Part shown: in pieces, positions 18,801-26,449 of the stretch | How positions within the stretch are numbered: position 1 is the first letter of the stretch | How the letters are laid out: every line of letters begins with the position of its first letter | From: Phenylobacterium sp. CCH9-H3 | GTDB lineage: Bacteria; Pseudomonadota; Alphaproteobacteria; Caulobacterales; Caulobacteraceae | DNA length: 64,000 bases | Assembly (NCBI RefSeq): GCF_001557235.1 | Contig: NZ_LSJI01000180.1 | Location: 83,501-147,500, forward strand | Reading direction: 5' to 3' | The notes under the pieces: generated by a model | Database searches by the model: none | The model's input: the letters and a program-made list of their open reading frames with translations, nothing else | What the model was told of the DNA's origin: nothing | Made by a program: the position numbers and the translations under genes

Positions 18801-18867
18801 CATCAGGACAAGCAATACTGAGCAGCGCCGCAGCCGTCAGGCCCGCGCGCCAAGCTCCGGGACGCAT
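15820..18867 (-). CDS. Exported TPR-CHAT protein (caspase-like protease fold)
   Basis: This 1015-residue protein starts with a Sec signal peptide (GLTAAALLSIACPDASALAAG). Residues of about 60-470 are a long run of TPR-type repeats, recognisable by recurring 'AEPL.RRAL.....LG..HP.TA' units of about 42 residues. A linker and a C-terminal CHAT domain follow, with FGGLPLGLLPTEN, ATHGLLGNE (catalytic His859) and ILSACNTAGGDG (catalytic Cys910), so the protease dyad is intact. CHAT domains are clan CD cysteine proteases usually tied to signalling or defence. The gene stands alone, 36 bp after a LuxR-type gene on the same strand. Substrate and trigger are unknown. Confidence 0.88.
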   Translation of the reverse strand: MRPGAWRAGLTAAALLSIACPDASALAAGAAPIPRALTAEETAVWQALVVQAEVARTAGRWAELEKVTRRRAAIEERAYGPEAVVTAVSWSWIGQALVRQGRDAQADPFYRRALEVDRKVLGPRDPQTLLAIANLAGVLERRDRFGEAEPLRRELLATSRTLFGDASAEVAAAAVALADVLRAQARPREAEPLYRLAVEVDTRLLGEKDPGLAADLGSLAATLDELGRHLEAEPLHRRALAIRREAFGERDAATAQAYARMGANLDAQGRHAEAEPLLRLALATDRDVRGPRHPATAADAALLGANLNAQHRPLDAEPLLREALALRRSLLGEKHADTGVSYGALGDNLAARGKRRQAERLHRRALTILRAARGETNPATAKAYAALAADLNARGRYAEAEPMLRRALEVRRAALGERHPMTAATYDALAENQHHLTSNARAEALSSKAVAIVRARRSADLTAIGSDPDVALRRARADAETGETTGPVFRRYLRLAWLAAAEQPAELPRLRDRAFTAAQDLEVSPAARALAQTAARAAFTRKAAAGDARVRQDLAGQVRQIEGQLAQALPQDDPAKAARVGAALDAVGRELANLDARLQKDNPRYAETIAPPAISIAQAQARLRPGEGMLFIVPTGQDIHVFALSRTKVAWNRIEGGQAELEKRIRALRCQVDDGACGGKARLVGESPIAPFDLQTAYSLYRDLIVPVEGALSDVDRLFVTTSGAFGGLPLGLLPTENVRTLAQATWLGDRYALTTLPSVASLRTAAPARRPAGQRWAFVGYGDPAIDTAALDARRPEGSKALGAVFAPLPGTADELRAMARTLGAPAGSVRLGAKATEASIRTSADISRAGVVAIATHGLLGNEIQGLKEPGLVLTAPGNPSAQDDGVLTATEAAALDLSADWVILSACNTAGGDGVPGADNLSGLARAFLYAGARALLVSHWRVFDDATAALTVQTLAIQKANPRLSKAEALQRAMRAVRTGRRPDGSPLPGWRAEWAHPAYWAPFVVIAADG

Positions 18868-18903
18868 ACGCCCGTCCTCTCACGAATCTCCCACGGGGTA
18901 AGC

Positions 18904-19773
18904 TTACCCGGTCGGCGCCTGTGACCGCACGGGACCTGACGCCGCACCGGAGCCCCCGGAGCCGATGTAGCCCAAGGTTGCGGCGCGTTGGACGGCCTGT
19001 GACCGCCCTGAGACACCCAGCTTGCGCGCCGCGTTGGTGACATGAAACCGGACCGTGGGCAGGGATATGGCCACAAGGTGACCGATTTCTGCGTCAGTTT
19101 TTCCGGCGGCGGCCCATTTCAGGCATTGGATCTCGCGCCGGGTCAGGCGCGCGGGCGGCTGGTTCGAACCCGCGACGGCTTCTTCGTAGGTGGCCACGAA
19201 CCGGAGCGCGAGGGTGTGCAGGGGCGCCGCATGCCGGGCGAAGGCGGACGCGACGTCGAACGTGGGATCGGCCGTCGCCCAGACCACGGCTCCGATGACT
19301 CCGCCGGGCAGGTAGGCCGGCGCGACGATCGCCGCGCCCACGCCGTACGTATCGATCGGTCCCTCGGCGGTGATGGCGTCCAGGGCGCGGTTGGGCCGCC
19401 ACGAGGCGAAGCGTCCGTGCTGGAAGTAGAAGGGTTCGGAACAGGCGCGCGAGGCGTGGATGAAGGCGGCGCGCAGGGCGAAGCCGTGATCCTCCCAGTA
19501 CCGGAGTTCAGGATCGACCCAGCGGAACAGGGTCTCGGCCAACGGCCGGCCATCGGCGCCGACCGGTGGAGTCGTCGACGAGATGTCGGTGGCCGCCGCG
19601 ACGAACGGCAGGCCGATGCGGGCGCCCGTCTCGTCGATCTCGCGGGCGAGCGCCTCGGCGTCGGTAAGCAAGCGACCGTCCCCTATCACTTCCGATAGCT
19701 TGTTTGGTTGCGCCGCAACCCGCAAGCTCCGAGCCTCGCTCGCGTGTAAGAAGCGGGAACAATGAACGCCCAT
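18904..19773 (-). CDS. LuxR-family transcriptional regulator
   Basis: This regulator of up to 289 residues has an N-terminal ligand-binding-like domain (about 40-215, resembling autoinducer-binding domains) and a C-terminal LuxR helix-turn-helix: LTRREIQCLKWAAAGKTDAEIG (near 220) and the recognition helix ISLPTVRFHVTNAARKLGV. No luxI-type synthase is in the window, so it is an orphan or senses something else. ATG at 19773 gives the full length, but a GTG at 19689 (VIGDGRLL) would give a more usual 261 residues and leave room for a promoter. It is divergent from the TonB receptor at 19790, which it may regulate. Confidence 0.82.
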   Translation of the reverse strand: MGVHCSRFLHASEARSLRVAAQPNKLSEVIGDGRLLTDAEALAREIDETGARIGLPFVAAATDISSTTPPVGADGRPLAETLFRWVDPELRYWEDHGFALRAAFIHASRACSEPFYFQHGRFASWRPNRALDAITAEGPIDTYGVGAAIVAPAYLPGGVIGAVVWATADPTFDVASAFARHAAPLHTLALRFVATYEEAVAGSNQPPARLTRREIQCLKWAAAGKTDAEIGHLVAISLPTVRFHVTNAARKLGVSGRSQAVQRAATLGYIGSGGSGAASGPVRSQAPTG

Positions 19774-19789
19774 AGGGCGAAGGGGAGGA

Positions 19790-22162
19790 ATGATGAAGTT
19801 GCGTAAGTGGGCGCCGTCGGCCGCCGTGTTGGCCGCGGTCTGTGTCGCGGGCCAGGTTCAGGCCCAGGAGACCGAAGCGCCCGAAGTCGACGCCGTGATC
19901 GTCACGGCGCAGAAGCGGGAACAGAACCTCCAGGACGTGCCGATCGTCGTCAACGTGGTGTCTGGCCAGCAGCTCCAGGACGCGGGCGTTCGCGACGTGA
20001 AGGACCTGCAGGTGCTGACGCCGGGCCTGAGCGTCACCTCCTCCACCGGCAGCGCGCAGACGTCCATCCGCATCCGCGGCGTCGGCACCATCGGCGACAA
20101 CCCGGGCCTCGAGTCCTCCGTCGGCACCGTCGTCGACGGCGTCTATCGGGCGCGCAGCGGCGTGGCCTTCGGCGACCTGGGCGAGCTCGAGCGCATCGAA
20201 GTCTTGAAAGGGCCGCAGGGCACGGTGTTCGGCAAGAACACCTCCGCCGGCGTCATCAACGTCATCACCAAGGCGCCCGAATTCGACTTCGGCGCCAATG
20301 CCGAAGTCACCTACGGCAATCACGACGCCCGCGGGGCGTCGGCCAGCATCACCGGCCCGATCGGGGAGACCGTGGCCGGGCGCCTCTTTGCCGCGATCCG
20401 CAAGCGCGACGGCTTCAACGACGTGCGCAACGGCGCCGGCCCCAGCACCCAGAGCCGGAACGACGACCAGGACGTCGCGACCATCCGCGGCCAACTGCTG
20501 TGGCTGCCCACCGACACCCTGACGATCCGCGCCATGGCGGACTACACCAAGCGGGACGAACATTGCTGCCTGACCGCCACGACGCTGGTCGGGCCCACGG
20601 GCGCCTTGATCGACGCCGTGGCCGCCGACGAGGGCACCTTGCGCCCGGCCGATCCCTTCCGCCGCCTGGTCTATGCCAACCGTGAGTCCAACCAGGAGCT
20701 GAAGGACAAGGGCGTCTCCCTGCAGGCGGACTGGGAGATCAATCCCGACCTCACCCTGACCTCGATCACCGCCTGGCGGGACTGGTCCAACGTCCAGGGC
20801 GCGGACATCGACTTCTCGTCGGCGGACATCTGGTACCGGCCCAGCGACGGGCGGACCTTCAACAAGTTCGAGACCTTCTCGCAGGAGGTCCGGCTCGCGG
20901 GCCAAACCGGGCCGGTCGACTGGATGGTCGGCGGCTATTATTCCGACGAACAGCTGGACAACAGCGCCTTCACCCCGTTCGGCACATCTTACGAAACCTA
21001 TTTCAGCCTGCTGCTCTCGGGTGGGGCCAATCCGACCGCCGTCTCGGCCCTGACCGGCATACCGGCCGGCCAGAACTTCATTCCGGGGCAGGGCGCCTAC
21101 GACCGCTTCGACCATTCCAGCAAGGGCTGGGCGCTGTTCACCAACAACACCTGGCGCGTGACAGACGCCCTCGAGCTCACCTTCGGGCTGCGCTACAGCG
21201 ACGACACCAAGAAGGTCTTCGCCCAGTATCGCAACACTGCCCCGGGCCTGGCCTGCGCCGCGGCGATCGCCCGTCCGATCCCGGCCGCGGCCCGCTCGGC
21301 GCTGTGCGCCCCGGGCGCCGACCCGGCGTTCAACAATGTGGACACCCGCCAGAAGCGCACCGAGGATCGCCTCGGCGGGACGGCGAAGGTCAGCTACCGC
21401 TTCTCGCCCACGTTCATGGCCTATGCGTCCTACGCCAACAGCCACAAGAGCGGCGGCTTCAACCTCGACCGGGCTCGGTTCGGCGCGGGCGTGATCAATC
21501 CGGACACCAGCTTCGACGCCGAAACGGTCGAGAGCTACGAGCTCGGGTTCAAGAGCCAGCTGCTCGAGAACCGCCTGATCCTGAACGCGGCCGCCTTCGA
21601 CCAGACGTTCAAGGACTTCCAGCTCAACACCTTCACCGGCATCAGCTTTGTGGTCGCCTCGATCCCCAAGGTCACGTCCAAGGGCGTGGATATGGACCTC
21701 GTCTGGCGCACGCCGGTGCGGGGTCTGACGGCGACGGGCGGGGTCACCTATGCGGTGACCCAGTTCGGGAACTTCGCGCCGACGGCGGGCGTGGGACCGC
21801 GCCTGCCGGGCTCGCGGCTGTCCTACGCGCCCCTCTGGTCGGCGTCGTGGTCGGCCGCCTATGAGAACGAGATCGGCGCGGGCCTGCGGCTGCGGGCCAG
21901 CCTGTCCGGGCGCTACACCTCGGCCTACAACACCGGCTCAAACCTCGACCCGCTGAAGAACCAGAAGGAGCTGACACTCTGGAACGGCCGCATCGGCGTG
22001 GGCTCGGAGGACGAGCGCTGGACGCTGGAGCTGTTCGCCCAGAACCTGACCAACGAGGACTACTATCAGGTGGTGGTGGACCAGCCGTTGCAGTCGGGGA
22101 CCTACGCCGCCTTCCTCGGCGCGCCGCGGACGTGGGGTCTCGCCCTACGGTCGAAGTTCTAG
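19790..22162 (+). CDS. TonB-dependent outer-membrane receptor
   Basis: This 790-residue receptor has a signal peptide (AAVLAAVCVAGQVQAQ), then a plug domain starting with the Caulobacterales/sphingomonad-style VDAVIVTAQKREQNLQDVPI, with IRIRGVGT, VVDGVY and LERIEVLKGPQGTVFGKNTSAGVINVITK. A long beta-barrel follows and ends in the usual aromatic residue (LALRSKF). Start ATG at 19790 has a strong AGGGGAGGA site just upstream. It is followed after 12 bp by an acyl-CoA dehydrogenase and a MerR regulator, so the imported ligand may be a fatty or hydrophobic carbon source rather than iron; this is inference from context. Confidence 0.93.
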   Translation: MMKLRKWAPSAAVLAAVCVAGQVQAQETEAPEVDAVIVTAQKREQNLQDVPIVVNVVSGQQLQDAGVRDVKDLQVLTPGLSVTSSTGSAQTSIRIRGVGTIGDNPGLESSVGTVVDGVYRARSGVAFGDLGELERIEVLKGPQGTVFGKNTSAGVINVITKAPEFDFGANAEVTYGNHDARGASASITGPIGETVAGRLFAAIRKRDGFNDVRNGAGPSTQSRNDDQDVATIRGQLLWLPTDTLTIRAMADYTKRDEHCCLTATTLVGPTGALIDAVAADEGTLRPADPFRRLVYANRESNQELKDKGVSLQADWEINPDLTLTSITAWRDWSNVQGADIDFSSADIWYRPSDGRTFNKFETFSQEVRLAGQTGPVDWMVGGYYSDEQLDNSAFTPFGTSYETYFSLLLSGGANPTAVSALTGIPAGQNFIPGQGAYDRFDHSSKGWALFTNNTWRVTDALELTFGLRYSDDTKKVFAQYRNTAPGLACAAAIARPIPAAARSALCAPGADPAFNNVDTRQKRTEDRLGGTAKVSYRFSPTFMAYASYANSHKSGGFNLDRARFGAGVINPDTSFDAETVESYELGFKSQLLENRLILNAAAFDQTFKDFQLNTFTGISFVVASIPKVTSKGVDMDLVWRTPVRGLTATGGVTYAVTQFGNFAPTAGVGPRLPGSRLSYAPLWSASWSAAYENEIGAGLRLRASLSGRYTSAYNTGSNLDPLKNQKELTLWNGRIGVGSEDERWTLELFAQNLTNEDYYQVVVDQPLQSGTYAAFLGAPRTWGLALRSKF

Positions 22163-22174
22163 GGAGCGCCGACC

Positions 22175-23356
22175 GTGGATCTGGAGCTCACCGTCGCCGA
22201 CCTGACTTTCCGCGACGAGGTGCGCGCCTTCATCGAGGCCAACCTCACCCCGGAGCTGCGGCGCGCCGGTGAGCGCCTGACCAGCGTCTTCTGCGAGCCC
22301 CGCTATAGCCTCCCGTGGCAGAAGATCCTGCACGCCCGGGGCTGGGCCGCGCCGGCCTGGCCGCGGGAGTACGGTGGTCCGGGCTGGAGCGAGGTTCAGC
22401 GGGCGATCTTCGCGGCCGAGTGTGCAAGGGCCGGCGCGCCGACGCTGTCGCCCATGGGCCTGAAGATGGTGGGGCCCGTGATCATGGGTTACGGGACGCC
22501 CGAGCAGAAGGCGTACTACCTGCCGCGCATCCTCGCCGGCGAAGACTACTGGTGCCAGGGCTATTCCGAGCCGGGGTCGGGGTCGGACCTGGCATCATTG
22601 CAGCTTCGCGCGATCAGCGATGGCGATCACTACGTCCTGGACGGATCGAAGATCTGGACCACGCACGCCCAGTTCGCCAACCGCATGTTCTGCCTCGTGC
22701 GCACCTCCACGGAGGGAAAGCCGCAGCAGGGCATCACCTTCCTGCTGCTGGAGATGGACACGCCCGGCATTTCGGTGAAGCCGATCATCACCCTGGCGGG
22801 TGAGCATGAGGTGAACCAAGTCTTCTTCGACGGTGTCCGCGTGGCCAAGGCGAACCGGATCGGCGCGGAGAACCAGGGCTGGACGGTGGCCAAATATCTG
22901 CTCGAGTTCGAGCGCGGCGGCGGATCAGCGCCGGGCCTGATGGTGGGACTGGAACGGGCGCAACGCATCGCGGAGGCGGCGGGCGGGGACGATGCGGCCC
23001 ATCGCCGGCGGCTGGCGGAGGCGCAGATCGCGGTGACCGCCATCGACATGTCCGAGCGGATGGTGCTGGCGGCGCTTGCCGGCGGCAAGAACCCCGGGCC
23101 GGCGTCTTCCATGCTGAAGATCAACGGCACGGAGGCCATGCAGCGGATCGACGAGATCTCGGTCGCGGGGCTGGGCGCCTATGCGGGCGTGGACCAGCCG
23201 GAGGCGCGCGAGGCGGGCTCCAACGTCGAAGCCGTCGGGCCCGAGGCGGGTCTGGTGGCCATGCCGCGCTATCTGAACAACCGGGCCGCCTCGATCTACG
23301 GTGGCTCCAACGAGATCCAGAGGGATATCATCGCCCGGCTCGTTCTCGGGCTGTGA
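22175..23356 (+). CDS. Acyl-CoA dehydrogenase
   Basis: This 393-residue FAD enzyme introduces the alpha-beta double bond into an acyl-CoA. The N-terminal helical domain, the FAD-contact stretch QGYSEPGSGSDLA (near 128), KIWTTHAQFAN (near 158) and the C-terminal YGGSNEIQRDIIARLVLGL are typical. GTG at 22175 follows the receptor stop by 12 bp with GGGAGC before it. A general base such as Glu near the C-terminus cannot be assigned without alignment, and the substrate is unknown. It is probably co-transcribed with the TonB receptor and the MerR gene. Confidence 0.9.
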   Translation: MDLELTVADLTFRDEVRAFIEANLTPELRRAGERLTSVFCEPRYSLPWQKILHARGWAAPAWPREYGGPGWSEVQRAIFAAECARAGAPTLSPMGLKMVGPVIMGYGTPEQKAYYLPRILAGEDYWCQGYSEPGSGSDLASLQLRAISDGDHYVLDGSKIWTTHAQFANRMFCLVRTSTEGKPQQGITFLLLEMDTPGISVKPIITLAGEHEVNQVFFDGVRVAKANRIGAENQGWTVAKYLLEFERGGGSAPGLMVGLERAQRIAEAAGGDDAAHRRRLAEAQIAVTAIDMSERMVLAALAGGKNPGPASSMLKINGTEAMQRIDEISVAGLGAYAGVDQPEAREAGSNVEAVGPEAGLVAMPRYLNNRAASIYGGSNEIQRDIIARLVLGL

Positions 23357-23370
23357 GGGAGGAAAGACCT

Positions 23371-23790
23371 ATGTCGACGTTCCTGAACCTGCGCCGTCCG
23401 CCCTATCGCACCTATTCCATCACCCAGCTCTGCCGCGAGTTCGGCGCCACGCCCCGCGCGCTGCGGTTCTACGAGGAGCAGGGGCTGCTCTCGCCCGGCC
23501 GGCGGGACACCAGCCGGGTCTATTCCTACAAGGACCGCGCCCGGCTCCAGCTGATCATGCGCGGCCGGCGCGTCGGCCTGTCGATTGCTGAGATCCGGGA
23601 CATCCTCGACACCTACGACGAGGAGGGGACCGCGGCGCAGGACGCCGAGGCCCTTCGCATCCACCACCGCCGTGTCGAGCAGCTGGAACAGCAGCGCCAG
23701 CACGTGGACGAGGCCATCGACGAACTGAAGAAGGCCGCCGCGCTGATCGAGGCCAAATACCCACACCTGAAGGCGGAGCTGGACTCGTAA
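23371..23790 (+). CDS. MerR-family transcriptional regulator (LiuR-like)
   Basis: This 139-residue regulator has the MerR N-terminal winged helix (YSITQLCREFGATPRALRFYEEQGLL, residues 12-37; SRVYSYKDRARLQLI), a GLSIAEIRDIL helix and a C-terminal dimerising coiled coil (RRVEQLEQQRQHVDEAIDEL). No cysteine metal site is seen, so it resembles LiuR/PsrA-like MerR regulators of acyl-CoA metabolism. ATG at 23371 with GGAGGAAAG upstream is preferred over an in-frame GTG at 23353 that overlaps the dehydrogenase stop. Position after an acyl-CoA dehydrogenase supports control of lipid or branched-chain breakdown. Confidence 0.87.
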   Translation: MSTFLNLRRPPYRTYSITQLCREFGATPRALRFYEEQGLLSPGRRDTSRVYSYKDRARLQLIMRGRRVGLSIAEIRDILDTYDEEGTAAQDAEALRIHHRRVEQLEQQRQHVDEAIDELKKAAALIEAKYPHLKAELDS

Positions 23791-23797
23791 GGGCGGC

Positions 23798-24493
23798 CTA
23801 CTCGACCCAGGCCTGGAACGAGCGGTCGACCGCCGGGGCGGCGCCCGGGATCGGCGCACGGATCGTGAAGGCGGTTCCGCCGTCGCCCTGGACGGTCAGG
23901 GTCCCCTTCAGGTCGCGCACGATGGCGGCGACGATGGACATGCCGAGGCCGCCCTGGCGGCCCATGCCGCCGGACAGGCCCTTGCCCTGATCGGCCACAG
24001 TCACGACCAGCTCGCGCCCGTCGCGGCGGCAGGTCACCACCAGCCGGCCGCCGGGCTTGCCATCATAGGCGTGCTTGGCGGCGTTGATGGCGAACTCGTT
24101 GATGGCGATGGCCAGCTGCTGGGCCATATCGCCGGGCACGCTGGTCAGGTCGGCCTGGATCGAGCAGCTGAGGCCCGTGGTGGCCGCGATCGCCTGGCAG
24201 AGGCCGGCCAGGAAGGGGCTGAGCTCCACCGATCCGCGCCCGGCGTGTTCGTGGAGGTAGCGGTGCAGTTCGCCCACGGCCACCAGGCGCGCCCGGCTGG
24301 CCTCCAGCGCCGCGGAGGCCACGGCGTCTCGCGAGCGGAGTTGCTCGAACACCAGCATGTCGGCCGCCAGCTGGAGGCTGTTGGCGATGCGGTGGTTCAG
24401 TTCCTGGATCTGGCGTTCCTGGCTGGCGAGCTGCGCGCGGGCGGCGGAGAGCTCGCGGGCCAGACCGGGGTCGGATGTCGCGGCGGCGAACAT
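23798..24493 (-). CDS. HisKA_2-type sensor histidine kinase, no sensor domain
   Basis: This 231-residue kinase has a short N-terminal coiled coil (LARELSAARAQLASQERQIQ), an H-box ELNHRIANSLQLAADML (phosphorylated His near residue 34), and an ATPase domain with N-box NEFAINAAKHAY (near 135) and G-boxes VADQGKGL and GRQGGLGMSIV. This HisKA_2 type is the kind that feeds the alphaproteobacterial general stress response. It has no sensor or membrane region, so it is soluble and probably takes input from a partner. No cognate response regulator is adjacent. An EcfG-like promoter lies upstream at 24567-24592. Confidence 0.88.
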   Translation of the reverse strand: MFAAATSDPGLARELSAARAQLASQERQIQELNHRIANSLQLAADMLVFEQLRSRDAVASAALEASRARLVAVGELHRYLHEHAGRGSVELSPFLAGLCQAIAATTGLSCSIQADLTSVPGDMAQQLAIAINEFAINAAKHAYDGKPGGRLVVTCRRDGRELVVTVADQGKGLSGGMGRQGGLGMSIVAAIVRDLKGTLTVQGDGGTAFTIRAPIPGAAPAVDRSFQAWVE

Positions 24494-24566
24494 GCGGGGT
24501 TATTCCAATATAATGGCCAAGCCTGTTTTCATACGGGACGTCGCCTTTTGCGCCGCATAGTTGTTC

Positions 24567-24592
24567 AACAACTGATTGCGGTCGTCGGTTCC
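24567..24592 (-). promoter_or_regulatory. EcfG (general stress sigma)-like promoter before the histidine kinase
   Basis: On the minus strand GGAAC (24592-24588) is followed after 17 bp by TGTT (24570-24567), one mismatch from the EcfG consensus GGAAC-N16/17-CGTT. It lies about 75 bp before the kinase start and points toward it. HisKA_2-type kinases are known inputs to EcfG signalling, which makes the match more credible. Confidence 0.4.
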
Positions 24593-24622
24593 ACTGATTG
24601 AAGTCTAAATGGGGCGAAAGGA

Positions 24623-24659
24623 CGGCGGCTCTTGACTTCGCCCGAGTCAAAAGCCGCCG
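24623..24659 (-). terminator. Hairpin after the thiolase gene
   Basis: CGGCGGCT (24623-24630) pairs with AGCCGCCG (24652-24659) and TTGACT (24632-24637) with AGTCAA (24645-24650), separated by one C/A mismatch, with a 7-nt loop. It lies about 75 bp past the thiolase stop on its strand. The T-run on either side is poor, so it could act as a weak or bidirectional terminator. Confidence 0.45.
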
Positions 24660-24735
24660 CGTTAACGTTTTGGTAAGTATTTGAGCCGGCTCGGCCAGAA
24701 TTCGAGCCCGCCGCAGGCGCCGGCGGAGCGCGTCC

Positions 24736-25989
24736 TCAGACCCGCTCGACGATGATCGCCGGGGCCATGCCGCCCGCCGCGCACATGGTCACCAGGCCGC
24801 GCTTCAGGTCCCGGCGCTCCAGCTCGTCGATGATGGTGCCGATCAGGATCGAGCCGGTGGCGCCGATCGGGTGGCCCAGGGCCATGGCGCCGCCGTTCAC
24901 ATTCACCTTGTCGCGGTCGAGCTTGAGGTCGCGGATGAACTTCTCGGCCACCACGGCGAAGGCCTCGTTGATCTCCCACAAGTCGATGTCATCGGGGGTC
25001 AGGCCCGCCTTCTTCAGCACCTTGTGGGCGGCCGGGACCGGGGCGTTCAGCATCAGGGTGGGGCTGTCGCCGACGTTGGCCATGGCCACCACGCGGGCGC
25101 GGGCCTTCAGGCCGTTCTTCGCCGCGTATTCGGGCGAGGCCAGCAGCACGGCGGCCGAGCCGTCGACCACGCCCGAGGAGTTCCCGGCGTGGTGGAAGTG
25201 CTGGATCTTGAGGTCCGGATAGACCTGGTTGATCAGGCCGGCGAAGGTCGTGCCCTTGTCGTCCAGCGGCGCGTTGGCCATGGCCTCGAACGAGGGCTTC
25301 AGGCTGGCCAGGCCCTCAAGCGTGGTCTGGGGACGCGGGAACTCCTCGCGGTCCAGGGCCAGGGTCCCGTCCTCGTGATAGACCGGCACCAGCGAGCGGT
25401 CGAAGTGGCCGTTGCGGATGGCGTGGTCGGCGCGCTGCTGGCTGACGTAGGCCAGCTCGTCCAGCGCCTCGCGGCTGATGCCCTCCATGGTGGCGATGGC
25501 GTCGGCGCAGATGCCCTGGTGCGACTGGGGGTGCAGCTTGCGCAGGTGGGTGTTGCCGGCGTCCATCAGCGCCGGGCCCTCGAAGAAGGCGGCGTGCTGC
25601 GGCGCGCTGGCGGCCGTGTACGACATCATCTCGCAGCCGCCGGCGATGACCAGGTCTTCCATGCCCGACATGATCTGGGCCGCGGCCAGGTTCACCGCGG
25701 TGATGCCGGAGCCGCAGAAGCGGTCGAGCGTCACGCCGCTGGCCTTGATGTCGTAGCCGGCGTCCAGGGCCGCCATGCGGCCCATGTCGTTGCCCTGCTT
25801 GCCGCGCTGGGACGAGGTGCCCCAGATCACATCGTCCACGTCCGCCGTGTTGAGGTCGTTGCGCTTGGCGATGGCGGCCAGGACCGTGGCGGCCAGGTGC
25901 TGGGGATGCTCGTCGGCGAGCGCTCCCTTGCCGACCTTGCCGACGCCCCGGGGCGTGCGGGCGGCGTCGATGATCAGGGCTTCGGGCAT
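24736..25989 (-). CDS. Acetyl-CoA acetyltransferase (thiolase family)
   Basis: This 417-residue thiolase condenses or cleaves acyl-CoA. The nucleophilic cysteine is C92 in RFCGSGI. The C-terminal half has NVNGGAMALGHPIGATGS (catalytic His in GHP) and CAAGGMAPAIIVERV (second Cys). Length and the NEAFAVV motif fit steroid/fatty-acid type acetyl-CoA C-acyltransferases of alphaproteobacteria. ATG at 25989 has GAGGAAAG at ideal distance. It stands alone, with a hairpin after its stop. Whether it works in beta-oxidation or in acetoacetyl-CoA synthesis cannot be told. Confidence 0.92.
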   Translation of the reverse strand: MPEALIIDAARTPRGVGKVGKGALADEHPQHLAATVLAAIAKRNDLNTADVDDVIWGTSSQRGKQGNDMGRMAALDAGYDIKASGVTLDRFCGSGITAVNLAAAQIMSGMEDLVIAGGCEMMSYTAASAPQHAAFFEGPALMDAGNTHLRKLHPQSHQGICADAIATMEGISREALDELAYVSQQRADHAIRNGHFDRSLVPVYHEDGTLALDREEFPRPQTTLEGLASLKPSFEAMANAPLDDKGTTFAGLINQVYPDLKIQHFHHAGNSSGVVDGSAAVLLASPEYAAKNGLKARARVVAMANVGDSPTLMLNAPVPAAHKVLKKAGLTPDDIDLWEINEAFAVVAEKFIRDLKLDRDKVNVNGGAMALGHPIGATGSILIGTIIDELERRDLKRGLVTMCAAGGMAPAIIVERV

Positions 25990-26135
25990 AGTCTTTCCTC
26001 GCGAGGCTAGGCGTTCTTTGCGGGCAGGTTCCTCTCCGTCCGTAAGGTCAGTCTAGGGGGTTCTCGACCGCAGGACGTGCGCGTTCGGCCGCGCCGGCGG
26101 AGCCGGCGAACCGAGTCGGCAAGCCGCGGTCATTC

Positions 26136-26164
26136 TTGACAATTATCCGTATTTTACGTAAATT
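26136..26164 (+). promoter_or_regulatory. Sigma-70-type promoter of the toxin-antitoxin operon
   Basis: A perfect -35 TTGACA (26136-26141) is followed after 17 bp by TAAATT (26159-26164) as -10 (4 of 6). The AT-rich patch stands out in this GC-rich window and is only about 25 bp before the antitoxin start. Confidence 0.6.
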
Positions 26165-26169
26165 ACGTA
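26153..26169. promoter_or_regulatory. Probable antitoxin operator overlapping the promoter
   Basis: TTTACGTAAA (26153-26162) is a perfect 10-bp palindrome, and the core TACGTA recurs at 26164-26169, nine bases on. The sites cover the -10 region, as expected for autorepression by a Phd/YefM-type antitoxin or its toxin complex. Confidence 0.5.
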
Positions 26170-26188
26170 TACATGGAGGTGGAGGCAT

Positions 26189-26443
26189 ATGGTGCGGATC
26201 ACCGCGACCGAGTTCCAAAAGAACCCGGGGCATTATCAGGATGTCGCCTTGCAACAGCCTGTCACGGTCACCCGCAACGGCCGGGACCGTACCGTCGTGA
26301 TCTCGGCCGACGAGTATCACCGCCTCAAGCGCCGGGACCGCGAGGTCCTCAGCCTCGACGACTTTACCGAGGCTGACCTTGAGACCATCCGAGCCACCCA
26401 GCCCGCTGCCGGCTCAACCGCATTCGACCACGAACTGAAATAG
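26189..26443 (+). CDS. Phd/YefM-family antitoxin
   Basis: This 84-residue protein matches the Phd/YefM fold: an N-terminal DNA-binding and dimerisation domain (VRITATEFQKNPGHYQDVALQQPVTVTRNGR, VVISADEYHRLKRRD) and an acidic, flexible C-terminus (LSLDDFTEADLETI) that would wrap the toxin. ATG at 26189 has a strong GGAGGTGGAGG site. The toxin-like gene follows 6 bp later in the same frame. Phd antitoxins usually pair with Doc or YoeB, so pairing with a PemK-like partner here is notable. Confidence 0.85.
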   Translation: MVRITATEFQKNPGHYQDVALQQPVTVTRNGRDRTVVISADEYHRLKRRDREVLSLDDFTEADLETIRATQPAAGSTAFDHELK

Positions 26444-26449
26444 CGCAGC

